From positions 62,001 to 126,000 of the forward strand of contig NZ_CP073013.1 of NCBI RefSeq assembly GCF_020694005.1: a DNA stretch of 64,000 bases. The letters are read 5' to 3'. Source of the DNA: Marinomonas profundi. GTDB taxonomy: Bacteria; Pseudomonadota; Gammaproteobacteria; Pseudomonadales; Marinomonadaceae. The notes below the pieces were generated by a model. It saw only the letters and a list, made by a program, of their open reading frames with translations, did not search any database and had not been told where the DNA came from. The translations under genes were made by a program, and so were the position numbers. Positions 44,588-55,167 of this stretch are shown here, piece after piece; position 1 is the first letter of the stretch; every line of letters begins with the position of its first letter.

Positions 44588-44893
44588 TTACAGGACCATC
44601 TTAACAGCATCAAGGGACATCAAGTCACGATGTAGGGCTGATAATTGATCTTCACTATGAGCCACAATACGAAAACTAAAGCTTATAAAACGCCCCTTAC
44701 TGGAACGGTTAATATTTTCGGCCGCGGTATCCATCTCAGGAGCATGGACAAGTAAACGTTCGGTTATCTCCGTATGAATACCTTCAACATCAAGTGAAAC
44801 CACCTTGATAACGTAGTTCTCACAAGGAAACTCTATTTTAGGGGCATCAAGCACTTTTTCAGCCTGATCACCCTCTTTCGTAATTAACGCCAT
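44588..44893 (-). CDS. ybeD: DUF493 / YbeD family protein
   Basis: 101-residue small ACT-like protein. The family pattern is FPCENYVIKVVS, then SSKGRFISFSFRIVAHSEDQ and LSALHRDLMSLDAVKMVL at the end. It sits between dacA and lipB, as in E. coli. A role in lipoate metabolism has been suggested from this conserved context but is not settled. Confidence 0.92.
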   Translation of the reverse strand: MALITKEGDQAEKVLDAPKIEFPCENYVIKVVSLDVEGIHTEITERLLVHAPEMDTAAENINRSSKGRFISFSFRIVAHSEDQLSALHRDLMSLDAVKMVL

Positions 44894-44917
44894 TTATTTA
44901 CCACTTGCCAATGAGGC

Positions 44918-46066
44918 TTAAAATAAGTTCTTAAAGAAAAGCTTGATTTTATCAAACATACGCTTAAAGAAACCACCCTCTTCTACCGCTTCTAACGCGA
45001 CAACAGAGCGCTCTAATAAAATATTACCTGCTGTACCAACAACAATTTTACCCAATACATCACCAACAGCGACGGGGGCAATAATCTCTTCCTGCATATC
45101 AAGTGAAGCGGGAATAGACTCGCCTTGCTGACGCGGCATAGTCACAAGAACGTCCTCAGCAAAACCGACTTTCACACTAGACTGGCTTCCACCCCAAACA
45201 CGCGCATTGTTGACCACTTGACCACGGCTATATAGCTTACGAGTCTCATAATATCTAAAACCATAATCCAGTAGCTTTTGCGCCTCAGTGGCACGAGCTT
45301 CATCTGATTTGGTTCCCATCACGACCGTAATAAGTCGCGTGCCATTACGGACTGCAGAGGCCGCTAAACAGTAACCTGCTGCATCAGTATGGCCTGTTTT
45401 TAACCCATCAATGGTTTTGTCTCGCCACAACAATTTATTGCGGTTAGGTTGACGAATATTGTTGTAGGTAAATTCTTTCTCTGCATACATGGCGTAGTTT
45501 TCGGGAAATTGCAAAATAGTCGCTCGAGACAACTTGGCAAGGTCATGAGCGCTAGAGTAATGCCCTTCAACAGGAAAGCCAGACGCATTCACAAAATTAG
45601 AATTTGTCATACCCAGCAATTGAGCATGCTGATTCATCAAATCAGCAAAAGCGGATTCACTGCCTGCAATGTATTCCGCAGCCGCCACACTCGCATCATT
45701 ACCCGACTGAATAATAATACCGCGCAGCAAATCTTCTATAGAAACTTGAGTCCCCTCACGAATAAACATGCGAGACCCTTGCATGCGCCAAGCTTTTTCA
45801 CTGACACGAACACTGTCTTCAAAAGAAATATTGCCGCGCGCTAGTTCGTATTCAATGATATAAGCCGTCATCAACTTAGTCAGACTGGCTGGCGGAAGCG
45901 CCTCATCTGCATTGTGTTCCACTAAAATATCGCCCGTATAAGCATCCATCAGAATATAGCTACTGGCCGATAACTGTGGCGGCGCGGGGATAAGAGAGGG
46001 AGAAGCCAATACAGAGCCGCTAACTAGGCTAGCAACGAGAGATAAGATAACCAGAAGTTTTTTCAT
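44918..46066 (-). CDS. dacA: D-alanyl-D-alanine carboxypeptidase (PBP5/6 type)
   Basis: 382 residues; trims the terminal D-Ala of peptidoglycan pentapeptides. A signal peptide (to about residue 21) is followed by the SxxK motif SLTK, SGN in QSGNDASVAAAEY, and KTG in LKTGHTDAAGYC. The PBP5-C domain and a C-terminal amphipathic anchor (FFKRMFDKIKLFFKNLF) attach it to the inner membrane from the periplasm. Confidence 0.96.
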   Translation of the reverse strand: MKKLLVILSLVASLVSGSVLASPSLIPAPPQLSASSYILMDAYTGDILVEHNADEALPPASLTKLMTAYIIEYELARGNISFEDSVRVSEKAWRMQGSRMFIREGTQVSIEDLLRGIIIQSGNDASVAAAEYIAGSESAFADLMNQHAQLLGMTNSNFVNASGFPVEGHYSSAHDLAKLSRATILQFPENYAMYAEKEFTYNNIRQPNRNKLLWRDKTIDGLKTGHTDAAGYCLAASAVRNGTRLITVVMGTKSDEARATEAQKLLDYGFRYYETRKLYSRGQVVNNARVWGGSQSSVKVGFAEDVLVTMPRQQGESIPASLDMQEEIIAPVAVGDVLGKIVVGTAGNILLERSVVALEAVEEGGFFKRMFDKIKLFFKNLF

Positions 46067-46149
46067 ATGTATAAATATCGTCTTATTAACAAAATATGGG
46101 TGAATAATACTAGAGCATTCTACTAATCTCTAGCCCAAACAAAACGTCA

Positions 46150-47094
46150 CTAAGGCAACAACGCCACCCGAACAGGGTTACCGAACCCTTCCTGCTGTAG
46201 TTTTTGTTGCCATTCAGACAGTGAATCAGAACCATCAAAAGGCCCTACCAAAACTTTATACAAACCGTCGCCCTGCTTATTTATCGAGACGTTGACACGC
46301 GTATCAAACACCTCAAAAAGGCGCTGCTTTAATCGATCTGCCGACGCTTCTGCGCTGAAAGCCCCCAATTGAAGATGAGAAAAAATCAGCTCAGATGGTG
46401 CCGTTTGTGACCCCGTCGACGATGTCGATATACTAGGCAAAGCCTTAACAGGTGCGCTTTCTGACGCTTGCGCAGGAACCTTAACGACTTCTTTTGATGA
46501 CGGGTAAACCTCGCCTTGTGCGGGTGTAATCGCCTCAATTCGGACCCGGGCCAGACCTTTTTTATGATAGTCCAGACGAGCCGCTGCTGCATAAGAAAGG
46601 TCAATCAAACGGTCACCGTGAAACGGACCTCGATCATTCACTCTAACAATAACGGAACGCTGATTATCGAGATTGGTGACCTTGACATAAGTTGGTAATG
46701 GGAGGGATTTATGGGCAGCAGAAAAGTCATACATGTCATATATTTCCCCATTTGAGGTCTTATGCCCATGAAATTTATTGCCATACCAAGACGCCGTACC
46801 TTTCGCCACGTAACCTTGAGCCGAATCCATCACCCAATACTTTTTTCCCCAAACCTCATAAGGGCTTTTATTTCCCCCACGACTTTTGGCTTCCCACTTA
46901 GGTACTAAATCTGCCAAATGATCGACTTTTATGTCTCCGCTTGGCGCATGATCCTGCAGAATAGAATAACGCCCACCACCCGATGCTTTATCATAGTCTA
47001 TAGGGTCTTTGCCCAGCACATGGCGCGTACTCATACAGCCATTCAGCACCAGCAAGCTAATGCCAGCGACAAACAGCAACTTAATAACGTTCAT
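46150..47094 (-). CDS. rlpA: Septal ring lytic transglycosylase RlpA
   Basis: 314-residue outer-membrane lipoprotein with lipobox LNGC (Cys19). The double-psi beta-barrel domain contains the catalytic region GTASWYGNKFHGHKTSNGE and VRVNDRGPFHGDRLIDLSYA. A Ser/Ala/Thr-rich linker precedes a C-terminal SPOR domain (about 235-312), which targets denuded glycan at division sites. Its start overlaps the mltB end by 14 nt. Confidence 0.93.
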   Translation of the reverse strand: MNVIKLLFVAGISLLVLNGCMSTRHVLGKDPIDYDKASGGGRYSILQDHAPSGDIKVDHLADLVPKWEAKSRGGNKSPYEVWGKKYWVMDSAQGYVAKGTASWYGNKFHGHKTSNGEIYDMYDFSAAHKSLPLPTYVKVTNLDNQRSVIVRVNDRGPFHGDRLIDLSYAAAARLDYHKKGLARVRIEAITPAQGEVYPSSKEVVKVPAQASESAPVKALPSISTSSTGSQTAPSELIFSHLQLGAFSAEASADRLKQRLFEVFDTRVNVSINKQGDGLYKVLVGPFDGSDSLSEWQQKLQQEGFGNPVRVALLP

Positions 47095-48139
47095 CGTTTC
47101 CTATACTCTCAGCGAGTTCCAATACCGACATGGCATATCGTCTACTAGGGTTATAATCCATAATGGTAAAAAAGTTTTCATAACCAAGCCAATAAGACAC
47201 TTCTTCTGGCCCTGTTCGCAGAGCAATTAAGCCGGTTTTCTGAGCAATAAAAGACTGAGCGGGTAGCACACCCAGTGCCGACCAAGCCACCATGTCTTTA
47301 CTCGGCTCTCTACCACGATTAATCTCATCCTTTACTTTCTCAGCGTCGGCAACGTACGCCATCACAAACCAAGGCTGACCTTTTTGCCAGCCATGATGCT
47401 TGAGATAGTTTGCCACACTGCCGATAGCATCGGCATCAGAACCCCATAGATCAACGTGACCATTTTCGTCGTAATCTACCGCCAATTTTTGATAGTTACT
47501 GGGCATAAACTGCACCATCCCCATCGCACCACTGTAGGACCCTTTTGTGGCCCCTATGTTCCATTCTTCTTGACGAGCAAGCAATAAATAGGCTTCAAGC
47601 TCACTTTGAAAGTAGGCTTTTCGTCTTGGGTAATCAAATGCCAACGTGGTTAAAGACGTAAAGACATCTCTGGAGCCCGTAATGCGCCCATAGTAAGTCT
47701 CGACACCAATCAGCGCGACGATAATGCGCGGCTCGACGCCGAACTCTTGCTCAGCTTTTTGCAGCCAATCCGCATTACGTTTGGCAAATTGTCGCCCCAA
47801 CTTCGCCCTTTCTTCATTCACAAAGCGAGTTTTGTACTCATAATAAGGAATCAAAACTTCTGGCTGATTATCGGATTTTTCAATTACTTTTGGACGCACC
47901 TTGATGTGAGAAAAAGCCAACTCTAAACGTTTTCTATCGTAGTTATGCTCTTTTACGAGGCGGTCAATAAAACCCTGCACCTCTGGATTACCAGCATAGG
48001 AGTCCGACCACTCTGCTGGCTTATCCTCTAAAAGTGTCTCACTCACCCCCGAATCTGAAGGCAGTGTCGAATGATCCATACCGCTACACGCCGTTAGACC
48101 AAGCGTTAAAAATACCCATGCAGCTTGCTTAATCATCAT
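47081..48139 (-). CDS. mltB: Membrane-bound lytic murein transglycosylase B
   Basis: 352-residue lipoprotein (lipobox LTAC) cleaving peptidoglycan glycan strands. The catalytic Glu lies in IVALIGVETYYGRITG. The substrate motif YSGAMGMVQFMPSNYQKLAV and AIGSVANYLKHHGW are typical of the SLT_2 / MltB group. Overlaps rodA by 4 nt. Confidence 0.93.
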   Translation of the reverse strand: MMIKQAAWVFLTLGLTACSGMDHSTLPSDSGVSETLLEDKPAEWSDSYAGNPEVQGFIDRLVKEHNYDRKRLELAFSHIKVRPKVIEKSDNQPEVLIPYYEYKTRFVNEERAKLGRQFAKRNADWLQKAEQEFGVEPRIIVALIGVETYYGRITGSRDVFTSLTTLAFDYPRRKAYFQSELEAYLLLARQEEWNIGATKGSYSGAMGMVQFMPSNYQKLAVDYDENGHVDLWGSDADAIGSVANYLKHHGWQKGQPWFVMAYVADAEKVKDEINRGREPSKDMVAWSALGVLPAQSFIAQKTGLIALRTGPEEVSYWLGYENFFTIMDYNPSRRYAMSVLELAESIGNDERY

Positions 48140-49257
48140 CTTGCTCTTTTGTGTGTTTGTATTGACATCAATATCCCAAATGTCGCCATGATAGTTATAA
48201 TAGAAGTACCACCATAACTAACGAGCGGTAAGGGTACCCCAACAACAGGCAGAATACCTGAGACCATGCCAATATTTACAAACATATAGATAAAGAAAGT
48301 CAGCGTTAAACTTCCCGCCAACAATCGAGCATAATTATCTTCCGCGTTCGCCGCGATGTATAAACCACGCGCAATTACCAACAAATAAGCCAAAATTAAC
48401 ACCGCACAGCCCAGCATGCCAAACTCTTCGGCCAGCACAGCGATAATAAAATCCGTATGACTTTCTGGTAAAAAGTCTAACTGGGCCTGCGAGCCTTCTA
48501 ACCACCCTTTTCCATACAGACCACCAGAACCGATCGCCGTTTTAGATTGTATAATGTTCCAACCTGTTCCAAGCGGATCACTCTCTGGGTTCAAAAAAGT
48601 CAGCACTCGTTGCCGTTGGTACTCTCGCATAAACTGCCATAATACGTAGCCCGCAACAGGGGCTAAGGCCGCCGCACCAAGAATATAACGCCAACCAAGC
48701 CCAGCCAGAAAAAGGACAAAAATACCCGCGACAGCAACCAGTATAGAGGTGCCCAAATCAGGTTGTTTCGCCACCAATAAAACAGGCAAAACAATGAGAG
48801 CCAGAACGGCTAATATTTGCTTAAAAGTGGGTGGCAACTGCCTGTCCGAAAAATACCAAGCAATCATCATCGGCATCACAATTTTCATGATCTCCGATGG
48901 TTGAAAGCGCAACCCTCCTGGCAAGGGCAACCAACGCTGCGCCCCTTTTGCCCCCACGCCGAACAGCAACACACCCACCAATAAAAAAGTGACCAATATA
49001 AATAATGTCGGCGACGCTCGACGCATATACTTGGGCGGCAGCTGCGCTAAGGCCAAGCAAACCATCATCCCAACCGCCAAACGAAAGATCTGCCGCTCAA
49101 CCATAGCCACATCCTGCCCTGACGCGGAGTACAACACAAAAAGCCCACCCGAAATCAACAGCAACAACGAACCAAGTAACAAAATATCAACGTGCACCAA
49201 CTGCCACAATCGTGCGTTAGCAAACGATACCGCTCTGTGATAAAGGCTATCCTTCAT
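48136..49257 (-). CDS. rodA: Rod-shape SEDS glycosyltransferase RodA
   Basis: 373-residue polytopic membrane protein (about ten helices) that polymerises glycan strands during elongation together with PBP2. Motifs: KGAQRWLPLPGGLRFQPSE, the catalytic Asp loop KQPDLGTSILV, and the C-terminal VGVPLPLVSYGGTSIITIM. Its start overlaps the mrdA end by 11 nt. Confidence 0.95.
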   Translation of the reverse strand: MKDSLYHRAVSFANARLWQLVHVDILLLGSLLLLISGGLFVLYSASGQDVAMVERQIFRLAVGMMVCLALAQLPPKYMRRASPTLFILVTFLLVGVLLFGVGAKGAQRWLPLPGGLRFQPSEIMKIVMPMMIAWYFSDRQLPPTFKQILAVLALIVLPVLLVAKQPDLGTSILVAVAGIFVLFLAGLGWRYILGAAALAPVAGYVLWQFMREYQRQRVLTFLNPESDPLGTGWNIIQSKTAIGSGGLYGKGWLEGSQAQLDFLPESHTDFIIAVLAEEFGMLGCAVLILAYLLVIARGLYIAANAEDNYARLLAGSLTLTFFIYMFVNIGMVSGILPVVGVPLPLVSYGGTSIITIMATFGILMSIQTHKRAR

Positions 49258-51130
49258 TTTTATTACCTTTTAAATAATCATAGCGAGCGGGATAGTCATC
49301 ATATAAGTAGGCATCAAATAGCTTTTTTGTTAGATCGGCCGGTTTTGAACTACTGCCGCCATGTTCAAAAATAGCAAACATCGAAATTTTTGGCGCTTCC
49401 GTTGGGGCAAAACCAATAAACAGCGCATGATCATGTAAACGCTTAACAAGACTCTCGGCATCGTATTCTTGATCTTCTTGTAAACTGAAAACCTGAGCCG
49501 TCCCTGTCTTACCAGCAATGCTATAGTCACCTCCTCGTAAGCGCCTTCCCGTGCCTAGGGGGTCAGTAATAACCTTACGCATAGCTTCGACTATTTTTTC
49601 CCAATTGCGTTGGTCTTTGAGGATTATGTCATCCCTGTCACCAGGCCCACTCTCAAACTTCGCCGGGACGTCTCCTACTGTGTTAGTCATTCTTGGATGA
49701 AAATAACGCCCCCGACTCGCCAACGCAGAGGTCGCTGAGGCTATCTGAATAGGTGTAGCCACCATAAACCCCTGACCGATGCCGACATTCACCGAGTCAC
49801 CAGAATACCAAGGCTCTTTATACTTGGCTTTTTTCCACTCGCTGGACGGTAATATGCCATGACTCTCGCCATGTAAATCCAACAACGTGGACTGACCAAA
49901 ACCAAAACGTGATAAAAAGTTATGCATCGGCGTGATGCCCATTTTATGGGCCAATTGATAATAATACGTATCAACGGACTCAATAATAGACCGTTCTAAA
50001 TCAATCCAACCATGCCCTGTACGCTTCCAATCACGGTAACGGCGTCCGTCTGGATTAATTTGATAGTAACCTTTCGCAAAGTAACGCTCTGTCCATGAAG
50101 AAAACCCGTACTCTAATCCGGCTAAGGCCATGAAAGGCTTAATAGTCGACGCTGGAGGATAACCTCCACGCAAAGCACGGTTAAACAGAGGTAATTTTTT
50201 GGACTCACGGAGCTCAGAATAGCTGTCATAGGAAATCCCCCGCACGAATAAATTTGGGTCAAACCCCGGCTTAGACACCAGTGCTAAAATACCGCCTGTC
50301 GTTGGATCGATAGCGACGACAGAGCCAGTATAATCCCCCAAAAGATCGTAGGCATATTGCTGTAGCCTTGCATCTAAATACAAGTGTAAATCTTTACCTG
50401 GGGTGGGGTTTTGCCGCTCTAATTCGGACATGATACGGCCGCGAGCATTGACCTCAGCCTTACTCAGTCCAGCCTCACCAAACAGGGTATTTTCGTAAAA
50501 ACCTTCTACCCCAGTTTTACCGATAAACAGCGCGCCTTGGTAAGCCAATCTATCAACTCGCTCTAAGTCCGCGGACGTAATTCGGCCAACATAACCAATC
50601 GCATGAGCAAACGCCTCACCATAAGGGTAATAACGCGTTAACTGCGCCTCAACCTGCACACCATCTAATTTATATAAATCAACCGCAATCTTTGCCCACT
50701 CTTTATCGGTTAGCTGTGATTTCAACGTAAGTGACTGATAAGGTCGACGATACTCTTTGCGTCGATCCTCAAAGTCTTGCCACTCGATGTCGCTAATAGG
50801 GATGATATTAGAAAGCGTTTGCTTCAGCTTAGGAAGGTCTTCTACTCGTTCAGGTATCACAGTCAAACTGTGTATTGGACGATTGTCTGCTAGCACCAAG
50901 CCATTTCGGTCATAGATCAACCCCCTAGGAGGAGGCAGCGTCGACAACATAACGCGGTTATCATCGGCTTTGGTTTGATATATTTCGTGCTCAATAACCT
51001 GCAGATAAAATAATCGCGCCATTAGCGCGATCACCATCAGAAGTACTAAAATGGCGGCGGCAATAACACGGTGTTGTGTTAAACGCTGCTCTTGACGATA
51101 GTTACGGAAATTTTGATGTCGACGACTCAC
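49247..51130 (-). CDS. mrdA: Penicillin-binding protein 2 (elongasome transpeptidase)
   Basis: 627 residues; cross-links peptidoglycan in the elongation complex. An N-terminal transmembrane helix (about 22-44) is followed by the pedestal domain with RGLIYDRNG. The transpeptidase domain has SxxK in PPASTIKPFMALAGLEYG, SxN in SVDTYYYQLAHKMG, and KTG in AGKTGTAQVF. Part of the rlmH-mrdA-rodA-mltB-rlpA-dacA series. Confidence 0.96.
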   Translation of the reverse strand: MSRRHQNFRNYRQEQRLTQHRVIAAAILVLLMVIALMARLFYLQVIEHEIYQTKADDNRVMLSTLPPPRGLIYDRNGLVLADNRPIHSLTVIPERVEDLPKLKQTLSNIIPISDIEWQDFEDRRKEYRRPYQSLTLKSQLTDKEWAKIAVDLYKLDGVQVEAQLTRYYPYGEAFAHAIGYVGRITSADLERVDRLAYQGALFIGKTGVEGFYENTLFGEAGLSKAEVNARGRIMSELERQNPTPGKDLHLYLDARLQQYAYDLLGDYTGSVVAIDPTTGGILALVSKPGFDPNLFVRGISYDSYSELRESKKLPLFNRALRGGYPPASTIKPFMALAGLEYGFSSWTERYFAKGYYQINPDGRRYRDWKRTGHGWIDLERSIIESVDTYYYQLAHKMGITPMHNFLSRFGFGQSTLLDLHGESHGILPSSEWKKAKYKEPWYSGDSVNVGIGQGFMVATPIQIASATSALASRGRYFHPRMTNTVGDVPAKFESGPGDRDDIILKDQRNWEKIVEAMRKVITDPLGTGRRLRGGDYSIAGKTGTAQVFSLQEDQEYDAESLVKRLHDHALFIGFAPTEAPKISMFAIFEHGGSSSKPADLTKKLFDAYLYDDYPARYDYLKGNKNEG

Positions 51131-51140
51131 CTACGTCACC

Positions 51141-51608
51141 TTATCTATGATATGGATGGTTATTCATCAGCGTCCAAGCACGATAAATTTGCTCCGCCAA
51201 AATAACTCTCACCATAGGATGTGGCAGGGTCAAACGAGATAAAGACCAAGTCTGATCAGCGCGAGCGGTACATCTAGGATCAAGACCATCAGGCCCACCG
51301 ACCAACAAACTCACATTGTGACCATCCATTCGCCACTGCTCAGTCTGATCTGCCAATTGATCAGTAGACCACTCTTTACCAAGCACTTCCATTGCAATCA
51401 CTTTATCTCCAGAAGGTATCGCTTCAAGCATGCTATCCCCTTCTTTACGAATTGCTTTTGATATATCGGTATTTTTTCCACGGGGTGACATAGGAATTTC
51501 AACCAACTCTAACGCAAAATCTTTTGGCAAGCGCTTAGCATACTCATCGTAACCTTCCGTCACCCATTTGGGCATTTTATTACCAATAGCAATCAAACGA
51601 ACACGCAT
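51141..51608 (-). CDS. rlmH: 23S rRNA (pseudouridine1915-N3)-methyltransferase
   Basis: 155-residue SPOUT methyltransferase acting on 23S rRNA helix 69 in the assembled ribosome. It has LVGGPDGLDPRCTARADQTW and a C-terminal knot SRLTLPHPMVRVILAEQIYR ending NNHPYHR. It follows rsfS by 11 nt, the conserved order. Confidence 0.97.
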   Translation of the reverse strand: MRVRLIAIGNKMPKWVTEGYDEYAKRLPKDFALELVEIPMSPRGKNTDISKAIRKEGDSMLEAIPSGDKVIAMEVLGKEWSTDQLADQTEQWRMDGHNVSLLVGGPDGLDPRCTARADQTWSLSRLTLPHPMVRVILAEQIYRAWTLMNNHPYHR

Positions 51609-51619
51609 TTAAAAGAGCC

Positions 51620-51973
51620 TTACATTTGTTCTGGCTTAATGTCCCACAATTTCTCAAGATCATAAAATGCTCGAGCTTCTTCTGTCATCACATGCACAAC
51701 AACATCATGCAAATCAACCAACACCCAATCACTGCCCATACCACGACCTTCAGAACCCAATGGTTGAAGACCTTGGCCTTTTAAATGTTCAAACACGTTT
51801 TGACCCAAAGCATTCACATGACGCTTTGAGGTGCCCGTACAAATCACCATATAGTCCATCATGTCGGTATGATTGCCAACATTCAATACTGTGATCTTAT
51901 CACCTTTCACATCTTCCAATGCTTCAACAGCAAAAGCCAAAATTTGATCTGCTGTGAGGTTAAGCTGACTCAT
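51620..51973 (-). CDS. rsfS: Ribosome silencing factor RsfS
   Basis: 117 residues; binds uL14 on the 50S subunit and blocks subunit joining when nutrients are short. Family features: VLNVGNHTDMMDYMVICTGT, SKRHVNALGQNV and GSDWVLVDLHDVVVHVMTEE. It lies between nadD and rlmH. Confidence 0.96.
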   Translation of the reverse strand: MSQLNLTADQILAFAVEALEDVKGDKITVLNVGNHTDMMDYMVICTGTSKRHVNALGQNVFEHLKGQGLQPLGSEGRGMGSDWVLVDLHDVVVHVMTEEARAFYDLEKLWDIKPEQM

Positions 51974-51987
51974 ATAATTACGTTACC

Positions 51988-52665
51988 CTATCGATATAAT
52001 TGATGTTGTTCTATGTATTGTTGAACCGGCTCTGGCAACAAATATGCAATCGACTCGTTTTTACGAGCTAACGCTCTAATCATGCTAGAGGATATCCCCA
52101 AAGGCGTAAGGGTCTCGAACCAGACCCGACCTGAGGGCGCGCATTGTAACTCATGCGACGATGCGGCACGATAGTTTTCGCAAAAAGCACTTAATTCAGA
52201 AATCAAATCTGGCTCCCAGCCAGGACGAGATACCACCAATAAGTGCGCATATTTAACTAGCTGCTGCCAATCATGCCAAGTAGGAAGAGACAAAAAGCTG
52301 TCCATCCCCAACACCATAATCAACGACTCTTCCGCGCCAATCTCTGACCGAATGTCCCGCAAAGTGTCAATGGTATAGCTTGGCCCTTCTCTGTCTATTT
52401 CTCGAGCGTCTACACTCAACCTAACGTCACTCGATGTAGCAAGCTTAGCCATTTCAAGACGCTGCAAAGCCGACACACTGGGACGATCTTTGTGCACAGG
52501 TTGAAAACACGGGACAAGCTTCAACGCTGAATAGTGGTAGTGATCTAAAATCTCAACCGCCGTTCTTAAGTGGCCATTATGAACCGGATCAAACGTTCCT
52601 CCCATAATAGCCAACCCAGAAGGCTTAACCGGCTTATTCGCCTCAGTTGTCACGAGTATGACCAT
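51988..52665 (-). CDS. nadD: Nicotinate-nucleotide adenylyltransferase
   Basis: 225 residues; adenylates nicotinate mononucleotide in NAD synthesis. It has the nucleotidyltransferase motif [15 protein letters not shown] and the C-terminal [12 protein letters not shown]. Its start overlaps the end of proA by 23 nt. The first codons ([17 protein letters not shown]) precede the conserved core, so a later start is possible. Confidence 0.95.
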   Translation of the reverse strand: MVILVTTEANKPVKPSGLAIMGGTFDPVHNGHLRTAVEILDHYHYSALKLVPCFQPVHKDRPSVSALQRLEMAKLATSSDVRLSVDAREIDREGPSYTIDTLRDIRSEIGAEESLIMVLGMDSFLSLPTWHDWQQLVKYAHLLVVSRPGWEPDLISELSAFCENYRAASSHELQCAPSGRVWFETLTPLGISSSMIRALARKNESIAYLLPEPVQQYIEQHQLYR

Positions 52666-53902
52666 CGCCCAGCACGATATATTTTTGACTGGTTAACCCT
52701 AACAAACCAACTGGGCCACGAGCGTGAATTTTGTCCGTAGATATGCCAATTTCAGCACCAAAACCATACTCAAACCCATCGGCAAAAGACGTAGACGCAT
52801 TCACCATCACCGACGAAGAATCCACCTCCGTCATAAACGCACGTGCTTTTGAATAGTTCTGTGACACTATCGCGTCCGTGTGATGAGAGCCGTATTTATT
52901 AATATGCGCTATCGCCTCATCCATATCCGATACTATTTTAATTGACAGCTTAGGTGCCAAATACTCTGTGTACCAATCCTCTTCTGTCGCGATACCAATC
53001 ACCGAGCTAATAACGCGAGCTTGATCACAGCCCACCAAAGCCACCCCTTTTTCTTGGTACGCCGCCATTAAGGTTGGCAATATATTTTCAGCGATGGCCG
53101 AATGCAACAACAATGATTCCATGGCATTACACACACCATAGCGACGAGTTTTGGCGTTCATCGCAATAGCAAAAGCCTTATCTAAATCCGCTTCTTCATC
53201 GACATAAACATGACAATTACCATCTAAGTGCTTAATAACAGGAACACGAGCGTCTTTACTAATACGCTCAATTAAACCTTTGCCACCACGAGGCACAATC
53301 ACGTCAACAAATTCAGGCATAGCAATCAACATTCCGACCGCCTCTCTGTCTGTCGTATTAAGCACTTGCACAGCGTGTTCAGGTAAACCGGCGGCAACCA
53401 CACCCACTTTTACGGCCTCAGCAATGGCTTGATTTGAATAAAAAGCCTCTGAACCGCCACGTAGAATAGTCGCATTACCAGATTTCAAACATAGGCTAGC
53501 TGCATCGATGGTGACGTTGGGGCGAGACTCATAAATAATACCAATAACACCCAGTGGCACACGCATCTGCCCGCGCTGAATACCGGATGGCAAATACACC
53601 ATGTCCGATATTTCACCGATAGGATCAGGCAAAGACGCCACCTGCTTCAAACCTTCCACCATGCCATCAATACGCGCATCATCAAGCAACAAACGGTCTA
53701 GCAATGCAGAATCCAAACCCTTAACACGTCCGTTCTCCATGTCTTTCGCATTTTCCTCTATCAATCGAGGTCGAGCATTTTCCAAAGCGTCAGCCATAGC
53801 CAAAAGCGCTATGTTTTTTTGCTTTGTGGATGCTTTAGCAAGCAGACGAGACGCCGCTCTAGCTTGCTGACCAATTCGATTCATATAAGATTCTATAGAC
53901 AT
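52643..53902 (-). CDS. proA: Gamma-glutamyl phosphate reductase
   Basis: 419-residue NADPH-dependent aldehyde-dehydrogenase-fold enzyme, second step of proline synthesis. The catalytic Cys is in [33 protein letters not shown] and [12 protein letters not shown] are family blocks. It heads the nadD-rsfS-rlmH series, as in Pseudomonas; proB is not adjacent. Confidence 0.96.
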   Translation of the reverse strand: MSIESYMNRIGQQARAASRLLAKASTKQKNIALLAMADALENARPRLIEENAKDMENGRVKGLDSALLDRLLLDDARIDGMVEGLKQVASLPDPIGEISDMVYLPSGIQRGQMRVPLGVIGIIYESRPNVTIDAASLCLKSGNATILRGGSEAFYSNQAIAEAVKVGVVAAGLPEHAVQVLNTTDREAVGMLIAMPEFVDVIVPRGGKGLIERISKDARVPVIKHLDGNCHVYVDEEADLDKAFAIAMNAKTRRYGVCNAMESLLLHSAIAENILPTLMAAYQEKGVALVGCDQARVISSVIGIATEEDWYTEYLAPKLSIKIVSDMDEAIAHINKYGSHHTDAIVSQNYSKARAFMTEVDSSSVMVNASTSFADGFEYGFGAEIGISTDKIHARGPVGLLGLTSQKYIVLGDGHTRDN

Positions 53903-54034
53903 TTTTGATCTCTAATAAAAGTAAAAAGAACACACATCAGATCGGTAAATAAGTCGCGATCTATTTCATCAAGACAGTATACTACCACACTATTTTTATT
54001 CATTTAGCGCAGATTTTCACGAAAGGATTACCTA

Positions 54035-54751
54035 ATGCCGCCCCTCACTTCATTTACTTTACAGACGATAGGCATAGTACACTCTTGTTATAAAGAAAAA
54101 TTTGGCATCCCTCGTCAGCCGGGGCTGGTCACAGAAGCCACCGCCCGCCTAGAGCTTATTCCACCCTACAACAGACTTGATACACTAGACGGAATTGATG
54201 GCTTTTCACACATTTGGATTCAGTTCATCTTTCACGCCTGCATATCAGAAAGCTGGAAAGCCAAAATACGTCCACCGCGCTTAGGTGGAAAAACAAAAAT
54301 GGGGGTTTTTGCCACACGGGCCACACACAGACCCAATCCAATAGGCCTGTCCGTTGTAAAGATTGGACGCATTTACCAAGAAAATAAAAAAGTTTTTATT
54401 GATCTACATGGGGCAGATTTACTCGATGGCACACCCGTTCTCGATATAAAGCCTTACCTACCTTATGCAGACAATATTGCCAATGCAAAAGACGGCTTTG
54501 CGCCTCCCCCAGTGAAAACACAAATAAAACCGGTTGTCTTTTCAGACTTAGCAAAAACGCAATGTGAGCACTATCAAAATTTGCACAATAGAGACATAGC
54601 CACTTTAATAAGACAAGTTATTGAACAAGACCCAAGACCTTCGTATTTGTCTGAACAGCTAGACAGGGAACATGGCATTACGCTCTGGGAGCTCAATGTG
54701 AAGTGGTGTGCAAGAAACGATCATTTTGAAATACTGCGAATAGAGCAATAA
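54035..54751 (+). CDS. trmO: tRNA (N6-threonylcarbamoyladenosine37-N6)-methyltransferase TrmO
   Basis: 238-residue TsaA/YaeB-family enzyme that methylates t6A37 of tRNA-Thr using SAM. The beta-barrel domain has IGIVHSCYKEKFGIPRQPGL, GFSHIWIQFIF, FATRATHRPNPIGLSVVKI and LDGTPVLDIKPYLPYAD. The C-terminal part (about 160-238) matches the extra domain of YaeB. AAAGGA precedes the ATG. Confidence 0.92.
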   Translation: MPPLTSFTLQTIGIVHSCYKEKFGIPRQPGLVTEATARLELIPPYNRLDTLDGIDGFSHIWIQFIFHACISESWKAKIRPPRLGGKTKMGVFATRATHRPNPIGLSVVKIGRIYQENKKVFIDLHGADLLDGTPVLDIKPYLPYADNIANAKDGFAPPPVKTQIKPVVFSDLAKTQCEHYQNLHNRDIATLIRQVIEQDPRPSYLSEQLDREHGITLWELNVKWCARNDHFEILRIEQ

Positions 54752-54765
54752 GAAGCGAGTAGAAA

Positions 54766-55014
54766 ATGAACAAAAAACAATTCTTAAATACTTATAAAAA
54801 AATCGATGCTCTTGACGAAGAAAAAGACGCGCCTACCGAAAACCCATCCATTTATCGCTCAAAACACGACGAACGCCTGATAAAAGACTTTCATTACGCA
54901 AAGTTTCAAAAGAATCTTAACAATGCCCAGCAAAGTCAAATTCTCAAAGACCTATTAAACAAAGAAAACTGGGATGAAAAAGACACCGAAAAACTTCTGC
55001 AATCACTGCGTTAG
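54766..55014 (+). CDS. Small charged protein of unknown function
   Basis: 82 residues, rich in Lys, Asp, Glu, Asn and Gln and predicted largely helical. No signal peptide, membrane segment or Cys motif is present. It starts 14 nt after trmO, preceded by GAAGCGAG, and ends before the shared terminator, so it is probably in the trmO transcript. I do not recognise the family. Confidence 0.6.
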   Translation: MNKKQFLNTYKKIDALDEEKDAPTENPSIYRSKHDERLIKDFHYAKFQKNLNNAQQSQILKDLLNKENWDEKDTEKLLQSLR

Positions 55015-55110
55015 TTAAACCTACACCAGGTCTATACCCATGGTTATCCACATGTTATGTGTATAGTTTTTCTGTCAATAAATACGACTCAAATCGGTAA
55101 AAAATTCATA

Positions 55111-55139
55111 AAAAAAAGCGAGCCTCAGCTCGCTTTTTT
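55111..55139. terminator. Bidirectional terminator between trmO-orf and rpsA
   Basis: AGCGAGC / GCTCGCT stem with a CTCA loop, A-run on the left and T-run on the right. It serves convergent transcripts from both sides. Confidence 0.9.
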
Positions 55140-55167
55140 ATCACAACTCACAATCAAAAAACAAAAC